In this document: one piece after another, positions 47,119 to 57,860 of the stretch
Numbering within the stretch: the stretch's first letter is position 1
Layout of the letters: the number at the start of each line of letters is the position of its first letter
Source: Ascaphus truei
Taxonomy: Eukaryota > Chordata > Amphibia > Anura > Ascaphidae
NCBI GenBank assembly: GCA_036426205.1
Contig: CM071568.1
Span: forward strand, 37,960,457-38,024,456
DNA: 64,000 nt
Reading direction: 5' to 3'
Position numbers and translations under genes: made by a program
The notes under the pieces: model-generated
The model's database searches: none
Told to the model about the DNA's origin: nothing
Seen by the model: the letters and a program-made list of their open reading frames with translations, nothing else

Positions 47119-48300
47119 TATATAGACACAATATTATTTTTTACAAGCGTTTTAATGACGACTTGCTTATTATTTGGCACAGGAGCACTGACACGTTGAG
47201 AACATTTTTTGATTATGTAAACAATAACACTTTAGATATTAAATTCATGACCAATCACAATGCACATCACATCAGCTTCCTGGACATTCTACTGTATATA
47301 GATATGAATTATAAAATACAAACAGATGTTTATAAAAAAACTAACTCCAGGAATTCTTTTCTTAGAGCGGACAGTTGTCATCCCAGATCGGTGATTACAG
47401 GGATACCCAAAGGTCAGTACCTCAGGCTGAGGAGGAATTGCTCCACTCCTGGTGATTTTGTTACTCAGTCTGAGGAATTGACCAACCGATTCATAGAAAG
47501 AGGCTATGATCGGTAGACCCTCCAATCCACACTACAAGAGGTTTCAAATATTGACAGGAGCACATTGCTTCCTTTGAAGGAGTCCAGAGTGAGGGATGGG
47601 GGTCACAGGAAACTGTTTGTGAATACAAATAGTAATAAAACATGCCCTTTATTTATTTCACAATACAATTAAGCAAGTGGCCAGGTGAATAGGATTATCA
47701 ACAAACATTGGGGATTATTGCGTATGGACCCTATACTTCGTGAGTACACTGAGAGGGGACCAAAATTTGTATACTGAAAAGCGAAGACCTTAGCGACTTT
47801 TATTTCTCCTAGTGTCATTTCTACTCCTGTTGTTAGCATGAACACCTTCGCCACTAGGGGATCATTCAGATGTAATCATTGTAATATGTGCAAGTTCATG
47901 AGGCCATCCAAGTGTATCTTTTTCCATTGTCCACATAAACGCTTTAACATCAACAGCTTCATTAATTGCAATAATTCTTATGTAATTTATCTTATTAGCT
48001 GTGGCTGTGGGAAGAGATACATGGGTAGGACCACGAGGGCTCTTAAGATCAGGATGCAGGAGCACTGTAGACTCATCAGGAAAAAAGATTTGCAGCACCC
48101 TGTATCATAACATTTGTCGGAATGTAGAGAGGGGGGCCTTGATAACTTTTCCTTTATTGGTATAGAGAGAATTATTAGAAGTGAGAGAGGAGGTGATACA
48201 GTCAAGACTTTAGATTGTAGAGAATCGTATTGGATTTTCATGTTGAAAACCCGATTGCCAGATGGGATTAACATAGAATGGAACATCAATCATTTTTTGA
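47119..48300 (+). pseudogene. PLE protein fragment, plus copy (RT palm, linker, GIY-YIG)
   Basis: Starts within the RT palm: KRFNDDLLIIW (Asp-Asp pair, about 47151-47180), then NNTLDIKFMTNHNAHHISFL and KKTNSRNSFLRADSCHPRS to a stop at 47516. The linker follows in pieces. Residues around 47885-48110 read CNMCKFMRPSKC (Cys pair typical before the PLE endonuclease), YVIYLISCGCGKRYMGRTT and RALKIRMQEH. The C-terminal tail with ESYWIFMLKTRLPDGINIEW ends near 48300 after one stop. The RT nicks and primes at the target in the family. The fragment is 5' truncated and not functional. Confidence 0.8.
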
Positions 48301-48305
48301 CATAG

Positions 48306-49529
48306 ATCTCTTTTCAAAACAGATTTTCTATTGATTAGTAACTTAGTTTAATATATGAAATGACACACAATTTATTCTATTAATTAAGGAACTATAAAGG
48401 TTTATTTTGGATTCTATGGTTCTAGAGTGTTGTGGGATGATTATGATATTATGTTTCAGTGTGATTTACATTGATCTATTAAAATATATTGCCTTGTCAA
48501 TAATGTGCATCTTTTGAGACATATATTAATATCATTAGAAACAGACATTGTGTATTTATTATGATAACTACTATAAGGATTTACACACTATTATCATGTA
48601 TGTCTCAACATGATGCACATACATATTTAACTGTGTTTGGGTTTCAGTCACATCCTGTTATGTGGTATCTTGATGTGGATTTCTAAAATTATATATATGT
48701 GGAGTAATTCTGAACACTGCATATATTGATTCCACAATGTCTGGGATTAACACTTCAGACATTGGGAATTTGATAGTACAGGTATTCAATAATTAGAGAT
48801 CCTGATGTTAGTTATCTCCATTGTTTGTCTAAAGATTATATTGTAGTTATTATATTTTTCTTTAGTCCTTTTTGGGTAACATATTCACGTTCTCTATTCA
48901 TTAATAACTATTTATGAATATTATTATGATTATGACCTCTGTTTCATTAAGAGGGTTGCACATGTGTTTTTACATTTTGTATAGGAATATACTTTTTTAA
49001 AATACTGTTTTCTTTAAGAATTAGATAGTTTTTCACTTTATGTATTGTTTTGTGTCGCTGAATATTTGTCCTTTTATTTTTTTACTGTTACTCTCCTATG
49101 GCTCCTGATGCTGGAAGATGCGTGCGCTTATTCACCTGATTGCCTTGGTGCACTGTGTTGGATGCGCGTGCATGCTGTCAGCATGGGAGGCTATCGGCAG
49201 TGTTTAGTCCGTCTGCACATGCGCGAGCTGACGGGACGGAGGGGAGTTTATTATTATGTATAGCCTCGTCCATCTGCGCATGCACAAGCCGATGGGACGG
49301 AGGGGAGTCCCTTACTTTGCATGGCTTGGATTACCATAAGCTACAGGTGAGTGTATCTCCGTGGGTTGGTTGGGCTGTGTGACGGGGGCTCCTCCTGCTA
49401 CCTGATTGTGTGGCGCGTGTGTCAGGGGGGCGATGCGTATTGGTTTATGTTAATTGGTGACGTCACTGGTTTGGCGCCAAAACGGCAGTCAGCTGTATTT
49501 AAATGTTCTGTGGATTATGTATGACACTT
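48306..49529 (+). other. PLE 3' non-coding region, plus copy
   Basis: Mirror of about 44840-46080. AT-rich, then GC-richer from 49080 with GTGACGTCACTGGTTTGGCGCC before the hammerhead-like motif. Small ORFs (49045-49382) have counterparts in the left arm only because the DNA is duplicated. Confidence 0.6.
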
Positions 49530-49566
49530 CTTGATAAAGTGCATAACCTGCACGAAACGCGTAGAA
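49530..49566 (+). ncRNA. hammerhead-ribozyme-like motif (catalytic box altered)
   Basis: TTGATAAAGTGC, a loop, then GCACGAAACGCGTAG. Helix II GTGC/GCAC and GAAA are intact, and the palindromic ACGCGT is suitable for a dimeric helix III. G8 is A and C3 is U. Lies 95 bp before the right end of the insertion. Confidence 0.55.
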
Positions 49567-49661
49567 GGGTTGCAACCCTCTATTTTATGGCTTTCCCTTA
49601 AAGAGACTATTTTTGCCAGACCTGCTCTCCTTCATTCTTCTGCTGTGCGCTGCACACACTC

Positions 49662-49675
49662 TACCTTATTTACTT
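49662..49675. repeat. 14-bp target-site duplication, right
   Basis: TACCTTATTTACTT, identical to 44408-44421. Confidence 0.85.
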
Positions 49676-50830
49676 TAATTTTTTCAAGTCGCTTATGAAC
49701 TTCTTCCTCAGTTAACCAATTGTTCATAAATATGGAGGTTGTGGCTTCCTCCTGCGACACTTCCTTTGAACTTGATTCTTCCCTGGTAAACACAGAGGCA
49801 AAGAATGTGTTTAATACCTCTGCTTTTTCCTTATCTCCAATAATCTGCCTACCCATCTCACACTGAAAGGGTCCTATATTTTCTTTTCTCATTTTTTTGT
49901 TATTAATGTACTTAAAGAACTTTTTAGGGTTGACCTTACTTTCTATTGCAATCCTTTTTTCATTATCCATTTTTGCTAATTTGATTGCCCTTTTGCAATT
50001 TTTGTTACATTCCTTATAATTCTGATACGATGTTTCCGTCCCTTCTGACTTAAAGAATCTAAACGCCTTCCTCTTCTTGTCGATTTCCTCCCCTACCTGT
50101 TTATTTAGCCACATTGGTTTTGACTTATTTCTTTTATACTTATTACCCAAGGGTATACACTGACAAGTGTGCTTTTCTAACCATCTTTTAAAGACTGCCC
50201 ATTTATCTTCTACATTTTTCCCTGCATAAACATAATCCCATTGTATTACTACTAGATTAGACCTCAGTTTATTAACATCTGCCTTGCTAAAGTTTAAGGA
50301 CTTTGTTAAATCCAAGTAATCTGTTTTTTGATAATTTATTTCAAATGAGACCATGCTATGATCACTGTTACCCAAATGTTCCAGTACTTGAATATTTGTT
50401 TTTACTTCTACATAGTTTGATATTACCAAATCCAGTACTGCCCCTTTCCTGGTTGGTTTCTCAATAATTTTTGTCATATAATTGTCTTTAAGCACCCCCA
50501 AAACCTGTTTCCTTTAGTTGTAACGCTAATCTCATTGCCCCAGTCTATGTCTGGATAATTAAAATCCCCCATTATGCAAACATGACCCAGTTTTGATGCC
50601 TTTTCCATTTGCAAAAGTATTTTAGCTTCCTCAATCTCACAGATATTTGGTGGTTTATAGCATATTCCCACAAACATTTTCTTAATACTTTTACCTCCAC
50701 TGCTAATTTCTATCCACAAAGTCTCTACATTTTCATCATTCCCTTCCTAAACCTCATCCCTTATAATAGGTTTTAGATCCGGTTTAACATATAAACATAC
50801 TCCACCTCCCCTTCTATTTGTTCGATCCTT
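49676..50830 (-). pseudogene. CR1 ORF2, endonuclease and linker part
   Basis: The apurinic-type endonuclease is recognisable. GGGVCLYVKP-like sequence lies near 50800. FVGICYKPPN and IMGDFNYPDIDWGN (50474-50719) follow. After one frameshift come RKGAVLDLVISN and LGNSDHSMVSFEIN (SDH catalytic motif) in the 289-codon ORF 49632-50501. The linker continues to KINPKKFF-type and MGRQIIGDKEKAEVLNTFF sequence and then hits the PLE insertion. The endonuclease nicks target DNA to prime reverse transcription. Confidence 0.8.
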
Positions 50831-51154
50831 CCGAAAAAGGGAATAAGCTCCCCCATTTTATCTGCCAGGCTTCTTGCATTAGCAACATGCATTTAAGTTT
50901 TTTTTCAGCCTGTACTATTATCTTATCTGCTCCTTCCTTTCTGCGCCCACTTGGTTTAGTCTTTAGAAGTTTTCTAGTGTTATCTGTATTTACTATGGAT
51001 GTCTCACTGCTTGTCAAACTCGCACTTGCCCCCCATTCTACCTCCATACCACCTTGTATCCTCCTCTATTCCATTTAGTTCATTATCTGTTTCATTCCCC
51101 TCCCCCCTCCATCCTATTTTAAAATCTCCTCCAACCTTTTTAGCATTCTCACCC

Positions 51155-51819
51155 CTAGCACAGAAGAACCCTCTTCATTGAGGCGCAATCCGTCTCTAAA
51201 AACCCAAACCCCTCCTTCCTGCACCACTTTCTTAGCCATGCAGTAACCTCCCTGATCTCTGACTGTCTCCCTGCGGTAGCGCATGGCACTGGTAGTATTT
51301 TAGAAAATACTACCTTGGAGGTCCTTGCCTTAAGCTTTTGGCCTAGATCCCTGTAATCATTTTTTAGGACCCTCCATCTTTCTCTAACTTTGTCATTGGT
51401 GCCAACGTGTACCAAGACCGCGGGTCAATCCCAGCCCTCCCCAACAATCTGTCTACCCGATCCGCAATGTGCCGAACCCGAGCACCCGGGAGGCAACAAA
51501 CTGTTCGGTTCATGCGGTCACGGCAACAGATTGCCCTATCTACCTTCCTAATAATGGAGTCCCCTACCACCACAATCTTTCTTTGTATCTGAGCATCCTG
51601 AGTCCCCATTGTGCTGGAGGAACTATTCCCCTGGCTGCTAGAGGAATTAGTCTCCCCCAGCCTTGCCATTTCTGTCCCAACATTCCCAATATCTTCACTC
51701 AACACGGCAAATCTATTGGAAAGTGTCAGCTCAGAAACGACCTGCCTCTCCCTATTGCCCCTGCTTCCCCTTCTAACTGTCACCCAGCTACCTACCTGCT
51801 CCTCACTAATGGCAACCAA
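51155..51819 (-). pseudogene. CR1 ORF1 with SGNH esterase-like domain, frameshifted
   Basis: Reads a Ser/Gly-rich N-terminus, then KIVVVGDSIIRKVDRAICCR (block I GDS), RTVCCLPGARVRHIADRV, and after a frameshift MVHVGTND (GTND block), KNDYRDLGQKLKARTSKVVFS and WCRKEGFGFLETD. This is the esterase-type ORF1 of CR1 elements, which in the family binds RNA and may act on lipids. Two pieces (51364-51819 and 51155-51415) in different frames. Confidence 0.75.
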
Positions 51820-52239
51820 GCTACCCGCAGCTGCAGCCCTTCCTAACTGGGTGGCCAGCTAAGCTGGTTACCACCCCAAATGCTATACACAGTATCTAGG
51901 CACAACAATATAATATTTATCTCTTATCTGTTTCTGTTGGGGCTCCAGGTAATTCCCTCTAGACCCTGCGAGAGTTCAGAGAATCCCTCTTCTCTGTAGT
52001 TCCACTGTTATGGACTGGAAATCCCTGCTTCATAGTCTTGTGTCCTTCCTTTTTCATCCTGGGATTAAAACCCAGGCAGTCCCTTCAGACTCTGCAACCA
52101 CCAGTAAGTCTAGGGGACTGTGCCAGCCTCTTCTTAGCTGTGGAGAATTCTCTCTCCCCCTTTCTCTGGGGAAAAACAGTCTCTCTCTGAGCGAGCCATT
52201 TCCTGACTTTTAACAACCTGTGCAGTCATGAGTCCAGCC

Positions 52240-55200
52240 TACTCAATTAGTTGCAGCTTTAGCAAGCTTCTACAGGGGACTTTAACCTCTTGCATGCTGG
52301 AAAGTCCACTAGCTGCACTATTACATGACCTAGAGACTGTGATTTTATCACTTATCCCCCTCCCCAGTGTAGCATCATCCTGTGAAGCGGCACATGCATC
52401 ATTCCCATGCACCAGCCTCTTTCTCAGAGACGTCTGTCGTCCATATTTCCATCTTTTCCTCGTCTTCCAATTTAGACATTTTCCCTTTGGGGCAATTACT
52501 AGACCTTCTGGGCTTGAAAAATTGCATTTTGCTACCTCTTTGTTTTGTGCCGGTTTGAGTTTACCGTTTAAAATCTGCATTTGCTGTGTCCCTTCTTGCA
52601 GAGGTTCCTGAGCATCCTGCAGTCTGTTAGATCTCTCTGCTAGGACTCTATCTCCCTCATTGACCTTGACCTGCAGTTCCTAAAGATGCATCTCCATTTC
52701 TTCCTCATGCTCAGAGTCTCCCTTACCCTGCAGAGGATCCTTGACCTAGTTTTGCAGTTGAGCGGTGTCCCCAGCTCTCACTGTACCCTTGTCTTCACTG
52801 GCCTCAGTTTCTGTGGGATACAGACTCTTGGGAAGGGCCAATACCATTTCCTGTTGTGGAGACACCTGTGCATTACTGCTCCGCATAACCTCCTTTGGTT
52901 TTAACTCTACCGCCATCTTTTCCATGGACTGCTTCTGTGACTCAAGTGTCTGTTTTAGGTTTGTAACCTTTTTCTCCAACTTCATCTGAGAAACCTCCTG
53001 CTGTGCAGCAGTAGAGTCAAACGTAGCGTCCAACTGAGTTTTCAGAGCCTTGAGCTCCTCCCCCAAGTCACGCGTTTGTTTCTCTGCTTTCTTGCAGCAA
53101 GCCTGCTCAGACTCCTTCTTCAGGTCTTGAAGCTGTCCTTCTGCACTTCTTTTACCACTCAGTGCAGCTTCTTTAGACTTGAGTCGTGATTCCACATCTC
53201 CCAGCTGACTCAGAGCAAGGCTTAAATCTGTTTCCTTTTTTCCATTTCTGACCTGCATCTGCCGGTGCTCCTCCTGGATTTTGTCCAGCTCCAGCTACAG
53301 CCGAGCCCTCTCATTAGCTGTGTGGTTATAAGGAATCTGGGAACACGTCCTTTGCAACGTGTTCCCTCCTTACCTGTTATCACACAGTCTTCTACTCTGG
53401 CACCAGCACGTGCGCGACCCCCTCTGCTTACAGAGTGCGCGCGCACGTGCAGCTCTTCTTGAGTGCCACGGAGCTTAGCTCCACCCCTTCAAACGTGACG
53501 ATGTGCACCGCTCCCCAGCTATGTGTCAAGAATTCATATTGCCCACTTGTCTCTTGCAGCCTATCTCTGCCTCCGCAGAGGCAACGCCTCCATTCCGCCC
53601 CCTGCCTCATTTGATCCTGTCTGCTTTAAATGCCTTGCTCATTCACTCCTGCTTTGCTGAGCATAACTTTTTGTAGCCTTGAGCTCCTGCGTCTGTTGTG
53701 CCTTGCTCCTTGTCTTGTGTTCCTTCCTGCAGTTTGAGTCTACGTGTACCGACCCGGCTTGACTCTGAACCTGTAAGGTCCGGGGGAACACCTCTCTCTA
53801 AATGGGTTCCCCCCGCGACCTCACTTACCCCCGCTCCAGCTCTGCCTTCGCGCCGCCGCGGGCGAGATCTCCCTTCTCCTCCGCTTCCCGCGATGGCTAC
53901 TGATCCCGCGCATGCTACTGATCCCGCTCACAAGCTGCACATCTAGTGCAGCTGTGGTAAGTCTCCCTACCAATCCCTATCTTCCCTGGGGCTGCTAACG
54001 TCCCCCTCTCCCTATTGGTCCTTCCTCCTACTTATACCTTGCTCAGCCATTCATTCTTTGGCTGAGCATAGCTTTGTATGACCTGTGTTAACCACGGTCG
54101 TGCCTGCCTCAGTTCCTGTCTCTTTGTCTCCTTAGTGATCCCTTGCGTACCGAACCGGCCTGGCTGTGGATCTGCTCTGGTCTTCTGCCCTTGGTATGTA
54201 TCCTGACCTCCTGGACTCCCCGACCCCTTCACCTCAGTTTGCGGATACCCACCTGCCTCCCAGCTCTGGACCCCAGGCTCTCGGTACCACCTATCTTCTG
54301 GAATCTCCCTTCTCGTCTGGCGAGTATCTCACTTTATCTTATACTCCCAGACGGTTCCAGACGCCTATTTTCCACTTTCCAGGTGTGTCTCCGTAGCTGT
54401 GGGTGCAGTTTGTTACCCATCTCTCCTCAGTTTCGGGGTCCCTCCTTGTCCGTGGTGAGCACAGCGTAACAGAACCCCTCTGGATATTGACCCCGGCTTA
54501 CCATTGACTCTGCGGACCTCTCCAACCCAGACCACGGCTATATGGAATTCCACAATTCTGACCTCTCCAACCCCAGACCATGGCTTAACGGACTTTGACT
54601 ATTCTGACCTCTCCATTCCAAGACCTTGGCAAGTTTCAGGACTAACCCACCCTCTCCAACCCAGATCCAGCTACGTTCACAATCCGCCTGCCAGGCACGC
54701 TTCTGCTGCTGTAGGTGCATGGTTCTATACTTCTCCACCTCAGTACCAGGGTCCTGTCTTGCTCGTGGGCAGCACAAGCGTTTCAGTGGTCGAGCAATTT
54801 GCGGGCATCGGCCATCTCGGTTTCATATCGCAGTTTCAGGCTGGCCACTTAATGAACGGACACCTCCTCCCTCTCTCCCTTTTTGGTGAGCTGTATCTTG
54901 AACTCAGCAATCTGCATCTGCAGCTCTGCAATTTGATCTTGCAAGTCTCCTCTAAGAGCCTTCAACTCTTCTAGGTGCTTGCTCTGAGTTTGCATCAGCC
55001 CATCTTTCATATTTTGGAGCTCTACTTATTTCATCACCAGGGTCACCGCTGTGTCTCTTTTGCATGCCTCTTTCTCCTTGGCATACTGGCTCTTGGGGAT
55101 GGAGCAGCCTCTCTGCTTCTCCATCTCTTGTTCCAGTTTCTGGACCTTCACCCGCTCCCTCTCATACAGAGTCACATGGCATCTATGCTCCACCTTCAGC

Positions 55201-55366
55201 GATGCTCTGGTGATGCTCAGTGTGGCCATCAGCTCCTCATGCTGCTCTGTGGGGACACATTCTTCTTGCAGAACGCTCTCTGCATTTTGTAGTGCTTTCT
55301 GCAATTCTAACTTTTCCAGTTTCAGACTTCTATTTGCTCTTTTAACAGTCTCTAAATGAAGCACAC
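52240..55366 (-). pseudogene. coiled-coil protein pseudogene, lamin-like segment, split by a solo LTR
   Basis: The minus strand carries a long heptad-rich coding sequence from 55364 down to about 52440, once the LTR 53327-54785 is removed. The N-part (55026-55364) reads LETVKRANRSLKLEKLELQ and EECVPTEQHEELMATLS. Then HLEELKALRGDLQDQIAEL (about 54960) follows. Across the LTR junction come LRYETEMADARKLLDHTANE and RARL, resembling the coil-1 region of nuclear lamins. SRLKSKEAALS, KNLGEELKALKTQL-like heptads and a less regular C-part complete it. Stops and frameshifts occur, for example a stop before VASLKLRYE. No introns were seen between segments, so a processed copy is possible. The non-lamin heptads are not assigned to a family. 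Confidence 0.55.
53327..54785 (+). mobile_element. solo gypsy-type LTR, internally duplicated, in the coiled-coil pseudogene
   Basis: The flanking TSD GTGGT (53322-53326 and 54786-54790) defines it, and the coiled-coil frame resumes on both sides. The start TATAAGGAATCTGGG corresponds to TGTAAGGAATCC of the solo LTR at 15489. It contains two TATA-plus-GCTGAGCATA units (TTTAAA/53656 and TTATAC/54061) and two LTR-like ends (GGTGAGCACAGCGTAACA at about 54472, GCACAAGCGTTTCA at 54785). This indicates an internal duplication or a nested LTR. CTCTCCAACCC(A)GA(C)CC units repeat at 54510-54660. Confidence 0.75.
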
Positions 55367-55375
55367 TATATACAG

Positions 55376-56522
55376 TATCCTTGAATAAACAGTGAATTGG
55401 ACTATAATTGTCCTACCCATTAATATGGGATAAAGCAGTCAATTGACCAATGTAACCAGCTGTTAAAAATTAAAAATAATAAAGCTTTAATACATATTAC
55501 TTATAATCAACACAAAAATGAAGTATATACAAAGGAAATATAATAAAGTCTCATAAAATCCTCTAAGTGGTGTGGTCAATTGAGGTTAAAGGAGTATATG
55601 TGTTAATCAACATATAAACCATAGTGAGTCCTAATAACACTCAGTGACATCTCTTAACTCCAATTAGCTAATGTGAGCAACTGTGTTGCATGTGGAAAAA
55701 CAACAGGGGGTCAATCTCTAAGTCACCTACTAAAGCATATGTATCCGAGTGGTGAGTATATTTACAGTCACAGTCTCCCGATAGTTTCTAATAGGTGCAT
55801 ACTGTATGTATCTAAATGAGCAAACACTAATGTGATATATTCTGTCAATATTCATATAGTAACAAGTCTAATGCATGTGTTCATGTGGCTAGCAAAGACT
55901 AATAATGCAAATGCCTAAATAATGCGAGTAACCCAGTTGGTTCAGCTGTACGCATACAGAACGCTTCTAATGTGAATAGTAGTGCAGATTTACTCCACAG
56001 AGAGGCAATAGCCTATCACGATAGTGATCCTGCCGCATGCCCTGCCTGAGTGAAATATAAGCATGATAACCGGGTCACGGCAGACCATCACAAAGGCTAG
56101 TTAGCAAAAACACTAGTATAGCAGCCAGTGGCGTAATTAAGTTAATCTGACTCAAAATCATTCAGGCATCCTACTCGGGTCACGGCGGACCACAGCAACA
56201 AGCCATTAGTGTTGTTGCCATTGGATACTCGATCAGCGCTTCAGAGATGTCGCCACACAACCGCGTCACCGCAGTGACGCTTCATGCAGACGTACGTTTC
56301 GTGCGTAGACCGCACTTCTTCAGGGAGGAGCTTAATATGCCGGTTACTAGGTACTCTTAAATACACAAAGTGAAGGCACAGGACCCTGTTAGCCAATAGT
56401 CACAGGGGGTCCATGAAATAGCCAATCAGTGACTAGCTGCTGTGTATGCTAAGTAGCCATGGCTTATAGCATTTAGGTATCGCAGACCTATAAGATCCAA
56501 TATATAGGTATCTACAAAAACT
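55376..56522 (-). mobile_element. hammerhead-bearing insertion, PLE-like
   Basis: A shared 9-bp TATATACAG at 55367-55375 and 56523-56531 may be its TSD. If so, it inserted at the left edge of the MITE 56524-56900. It has one hammerhead motif (56288-56323, minus), no ORF, and repeated CGGGTCACGGC(A/G)GACCA segments near 56080 and 56185. Edges are moderately certain. Confidence 0.5.
56288..56323 (-). ncRNA. hammerhead ribozyme, complete core
   Basis: On the minus strand: CTGAAGAAGTGCG, loop TCTA, CGCACGAAACGTACGTC. It has the catalytic box CUGAAGA (fits CUGANGA), a perfect 5-bp helix II, GAAA, and a palindromic ACGTACGT able to form helix III in a dimer. GUC gives the preferred cleavage base C17. 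This is the best candidate for an active ribozyme in the window. Confidence 0.65.
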
Positions 56523-56523
56523 T

Positions 56524-56900
56524 ATATACAGATGCAGCGGCCATTATTTTAACAAATCACACGTTGTATATCTCGGAATACCCATGTCATGACGCGGGAT
56601 TTCTTCCAACCGTACCGCCTTAAGACGCAACTGCAGGAGAGTGAATAAAATGCCATTTTAGTGTTCTGGCTTTTAAACATCTGAAATTGACACAGTAGCA
56701 CAGTAGCACGGTACTGTACACATTACAATTAATTCATTTCATTGCATTTAATTGCACACAATCCATGAAATTCAAACAAAGCAACAGTGATAAACACGTG
56801 TGCCTCGGGTGATTGGGGCGTTCATGCCGCTTGGAGTACAGCAGCGCATACGAAAACGGCGCCGTGATTTGTTAAAATAATGACCGCTGCATCTGTACAT
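56524..56900. mobile_element. MITE with ~34-bp terminal inverted repeats
   Basis: The left end runs TACAGATGCAGCGGCCATTA then TTTTAACAAATCAC. The right end is its inverted copy with one difference (56863-56899). TA dinucleotides flank CAGATGC...GCATCTG. Non-coding; the superfamily is not assigned. Confidence 0.75.
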
Positions 56901-57249
56901 ACGGTATGTACAAATAAAATACTGCCAACCTTGTTACATGACTGTGTATAATTATGTAGGAGTGTGAGCCCCTTATAGCAATGTGCCCAAAGTGGTCAAA
57001 ACAGATCATATAGTAATTTAAGGACTGTATATCTGAATCCCTTTTATGTATAAGTTTCATACAGAAATTACACTTCGTGAGCTGTTTTATCAGAAACCTA
57101 TATTTTACAAAAAGGAAGAATACTGGAAACATTCATTCAATCCCTGTGGGCTCTAGGTTTGCAAGTGGAATATCCAGCGGCTTTTTTTCTGGAGTAGATG
57201 CTTATCCCAATTTCCTCTCCATTTGCACCTACATCACAAATACCGTGAT
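56901..57249. other. no recognisable gene
   Basis: AT-rich sequence; an ORF of 86 codons on the minus strand has no recognisable motif. Confidence 0.35.
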
Positions 57250-57830
57250 ATTACTTTCATTTGGTATAACTAGGTGAGCGGTTTTATATTCCTCTTCACT
57301 AGGAAAACTGTATATGTGATTTGTCCGAGCCAAAAAAAAATGATGAAGTCATTTAAAGGTAATGAAAGCACAGCCAATCAGAATGGCTTTGCTTCAAATG
57401 CCTTTAAAATGACGTCATTAAAAGAAACATGGCCGGTCTCACATGGTACGGTAGCAAATCAGAGCGTGGGAACTCCATCCCATCTCTGATTGGCTCTAGT
57501 AGACCATGTGACAGAGGCTTGGGGGAGAACGGATGTGACATCTTTGAAAGCCTGTCACATGGTACTAGAGATTTCCTCCTGCTTCCGTATCCGTTAAACA
57601 GGACCTCTATCGGAGCGCTCATGGAAGCTATGGTGGCTTTCAGTGGACAACAGGCTACACGCACCAACTAGAAACTACGTGTTTCGCAAATACCTTTGCT
57701 TCGTCAGGTTCCTGTCGGTAAAGTCTAGCAGACTAGGTACTTATACCCTGTGTTCATTGATTACAAGTGTTTGGTTCATTACAATCCTATTTAATAGGCA
57801 TTGTAAACACTCCATCTAGTGGATATATGA
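57250..57830 (-). mobile_element. hammerhead-bearing repeat
   Basis: Contains a hammerhead motif (57674-57707, minus) and symmetric segments: CAGCCAATCAGAATGGC, ATGACGTCATTAAAAG, and the pair GGTCTCACATGG / CCATGTGACAG. No ORF of note. Limits and TSD not established. Confidence 0.45.
57674..57707 (-). ncRNA. hammerhead ribozyme-like, complete catalytic box
   Basis: On the minus strand: CTGACGAAGCAAA, loop GGTA, TTTGCGAAACACGTAGTTTC. CUGACGA fits CUGANGA, helix II GCAAA/TTTGC is perfect, and GAAA is present. Helix III (CACG) is less self-complementary than in the other copies; the cleavage base would be A. Confidence 0.55.
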
Positions 57831-57860
57831 ATAAGTGACACACATATTTATGAGATGAAC

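Larger units (their letters stand above)
44422..49661 (-). mobile_element. Penelope-like element insertion arranged as a 2.4-kb-arm palindrome
   Basis: This 5,240-bp insertion in CR1 copy 2 has a 14-bp TSD. It comprises a minus-strand copy (44422-47118) and a plus-strand copy (47119-49661) sharing arms 44694-47118 and 47228-49661. Each arm has a GIY-YIG endonuclease remnant and, near its outer end, an outward-facing hammerhead-like motif. A 110-bp centre (47119-47227) with the RT catalytic motif occurs only in the plus copy. The outer 272 bp (44422-44693) occur only in the minus copy. RT plus C-terminal GIY-YIG is diagnostic for PLEs. PLEs are known for 5' truncation, inverted partial copies and hammerhead ribozymes. 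The clade (Neptune, Poseidon or other) is not assigned. Confidence 0.85.
43000..52220 (-). mobile_element. nearly full-length CR1 LINE, copy 2, split by a Penelope-like insertion
   Basis: CR1 on the minus strand in two parts: 49662-52220 (5'UTR, ORF1, endonuclease) and 43000-44421 (RT and 3'UTR). The insertion of 44422-49661 separates them with an exact TSD. The 3' end has the GTTGAAAAAAGACATAGG / CCATCAAGTTCAACC motif and a TTACATAG-type tail near 43000-43020. About 300 bp present in copy 1 (region of 15170-15470) is missing near 43401. ORF1 and ORF2 are each broken by a few frameshifts, so it is not active. CR1 elements move by target-primed reverse transcription. Confidence 0.85.

Noticed and set aside
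52010..52213. Plus-strand ORFs in 50818-52611 as genes
   Set aside because: They are antisense to CR1 ORF1/5'UTR and the coiled-coil pseudogene.
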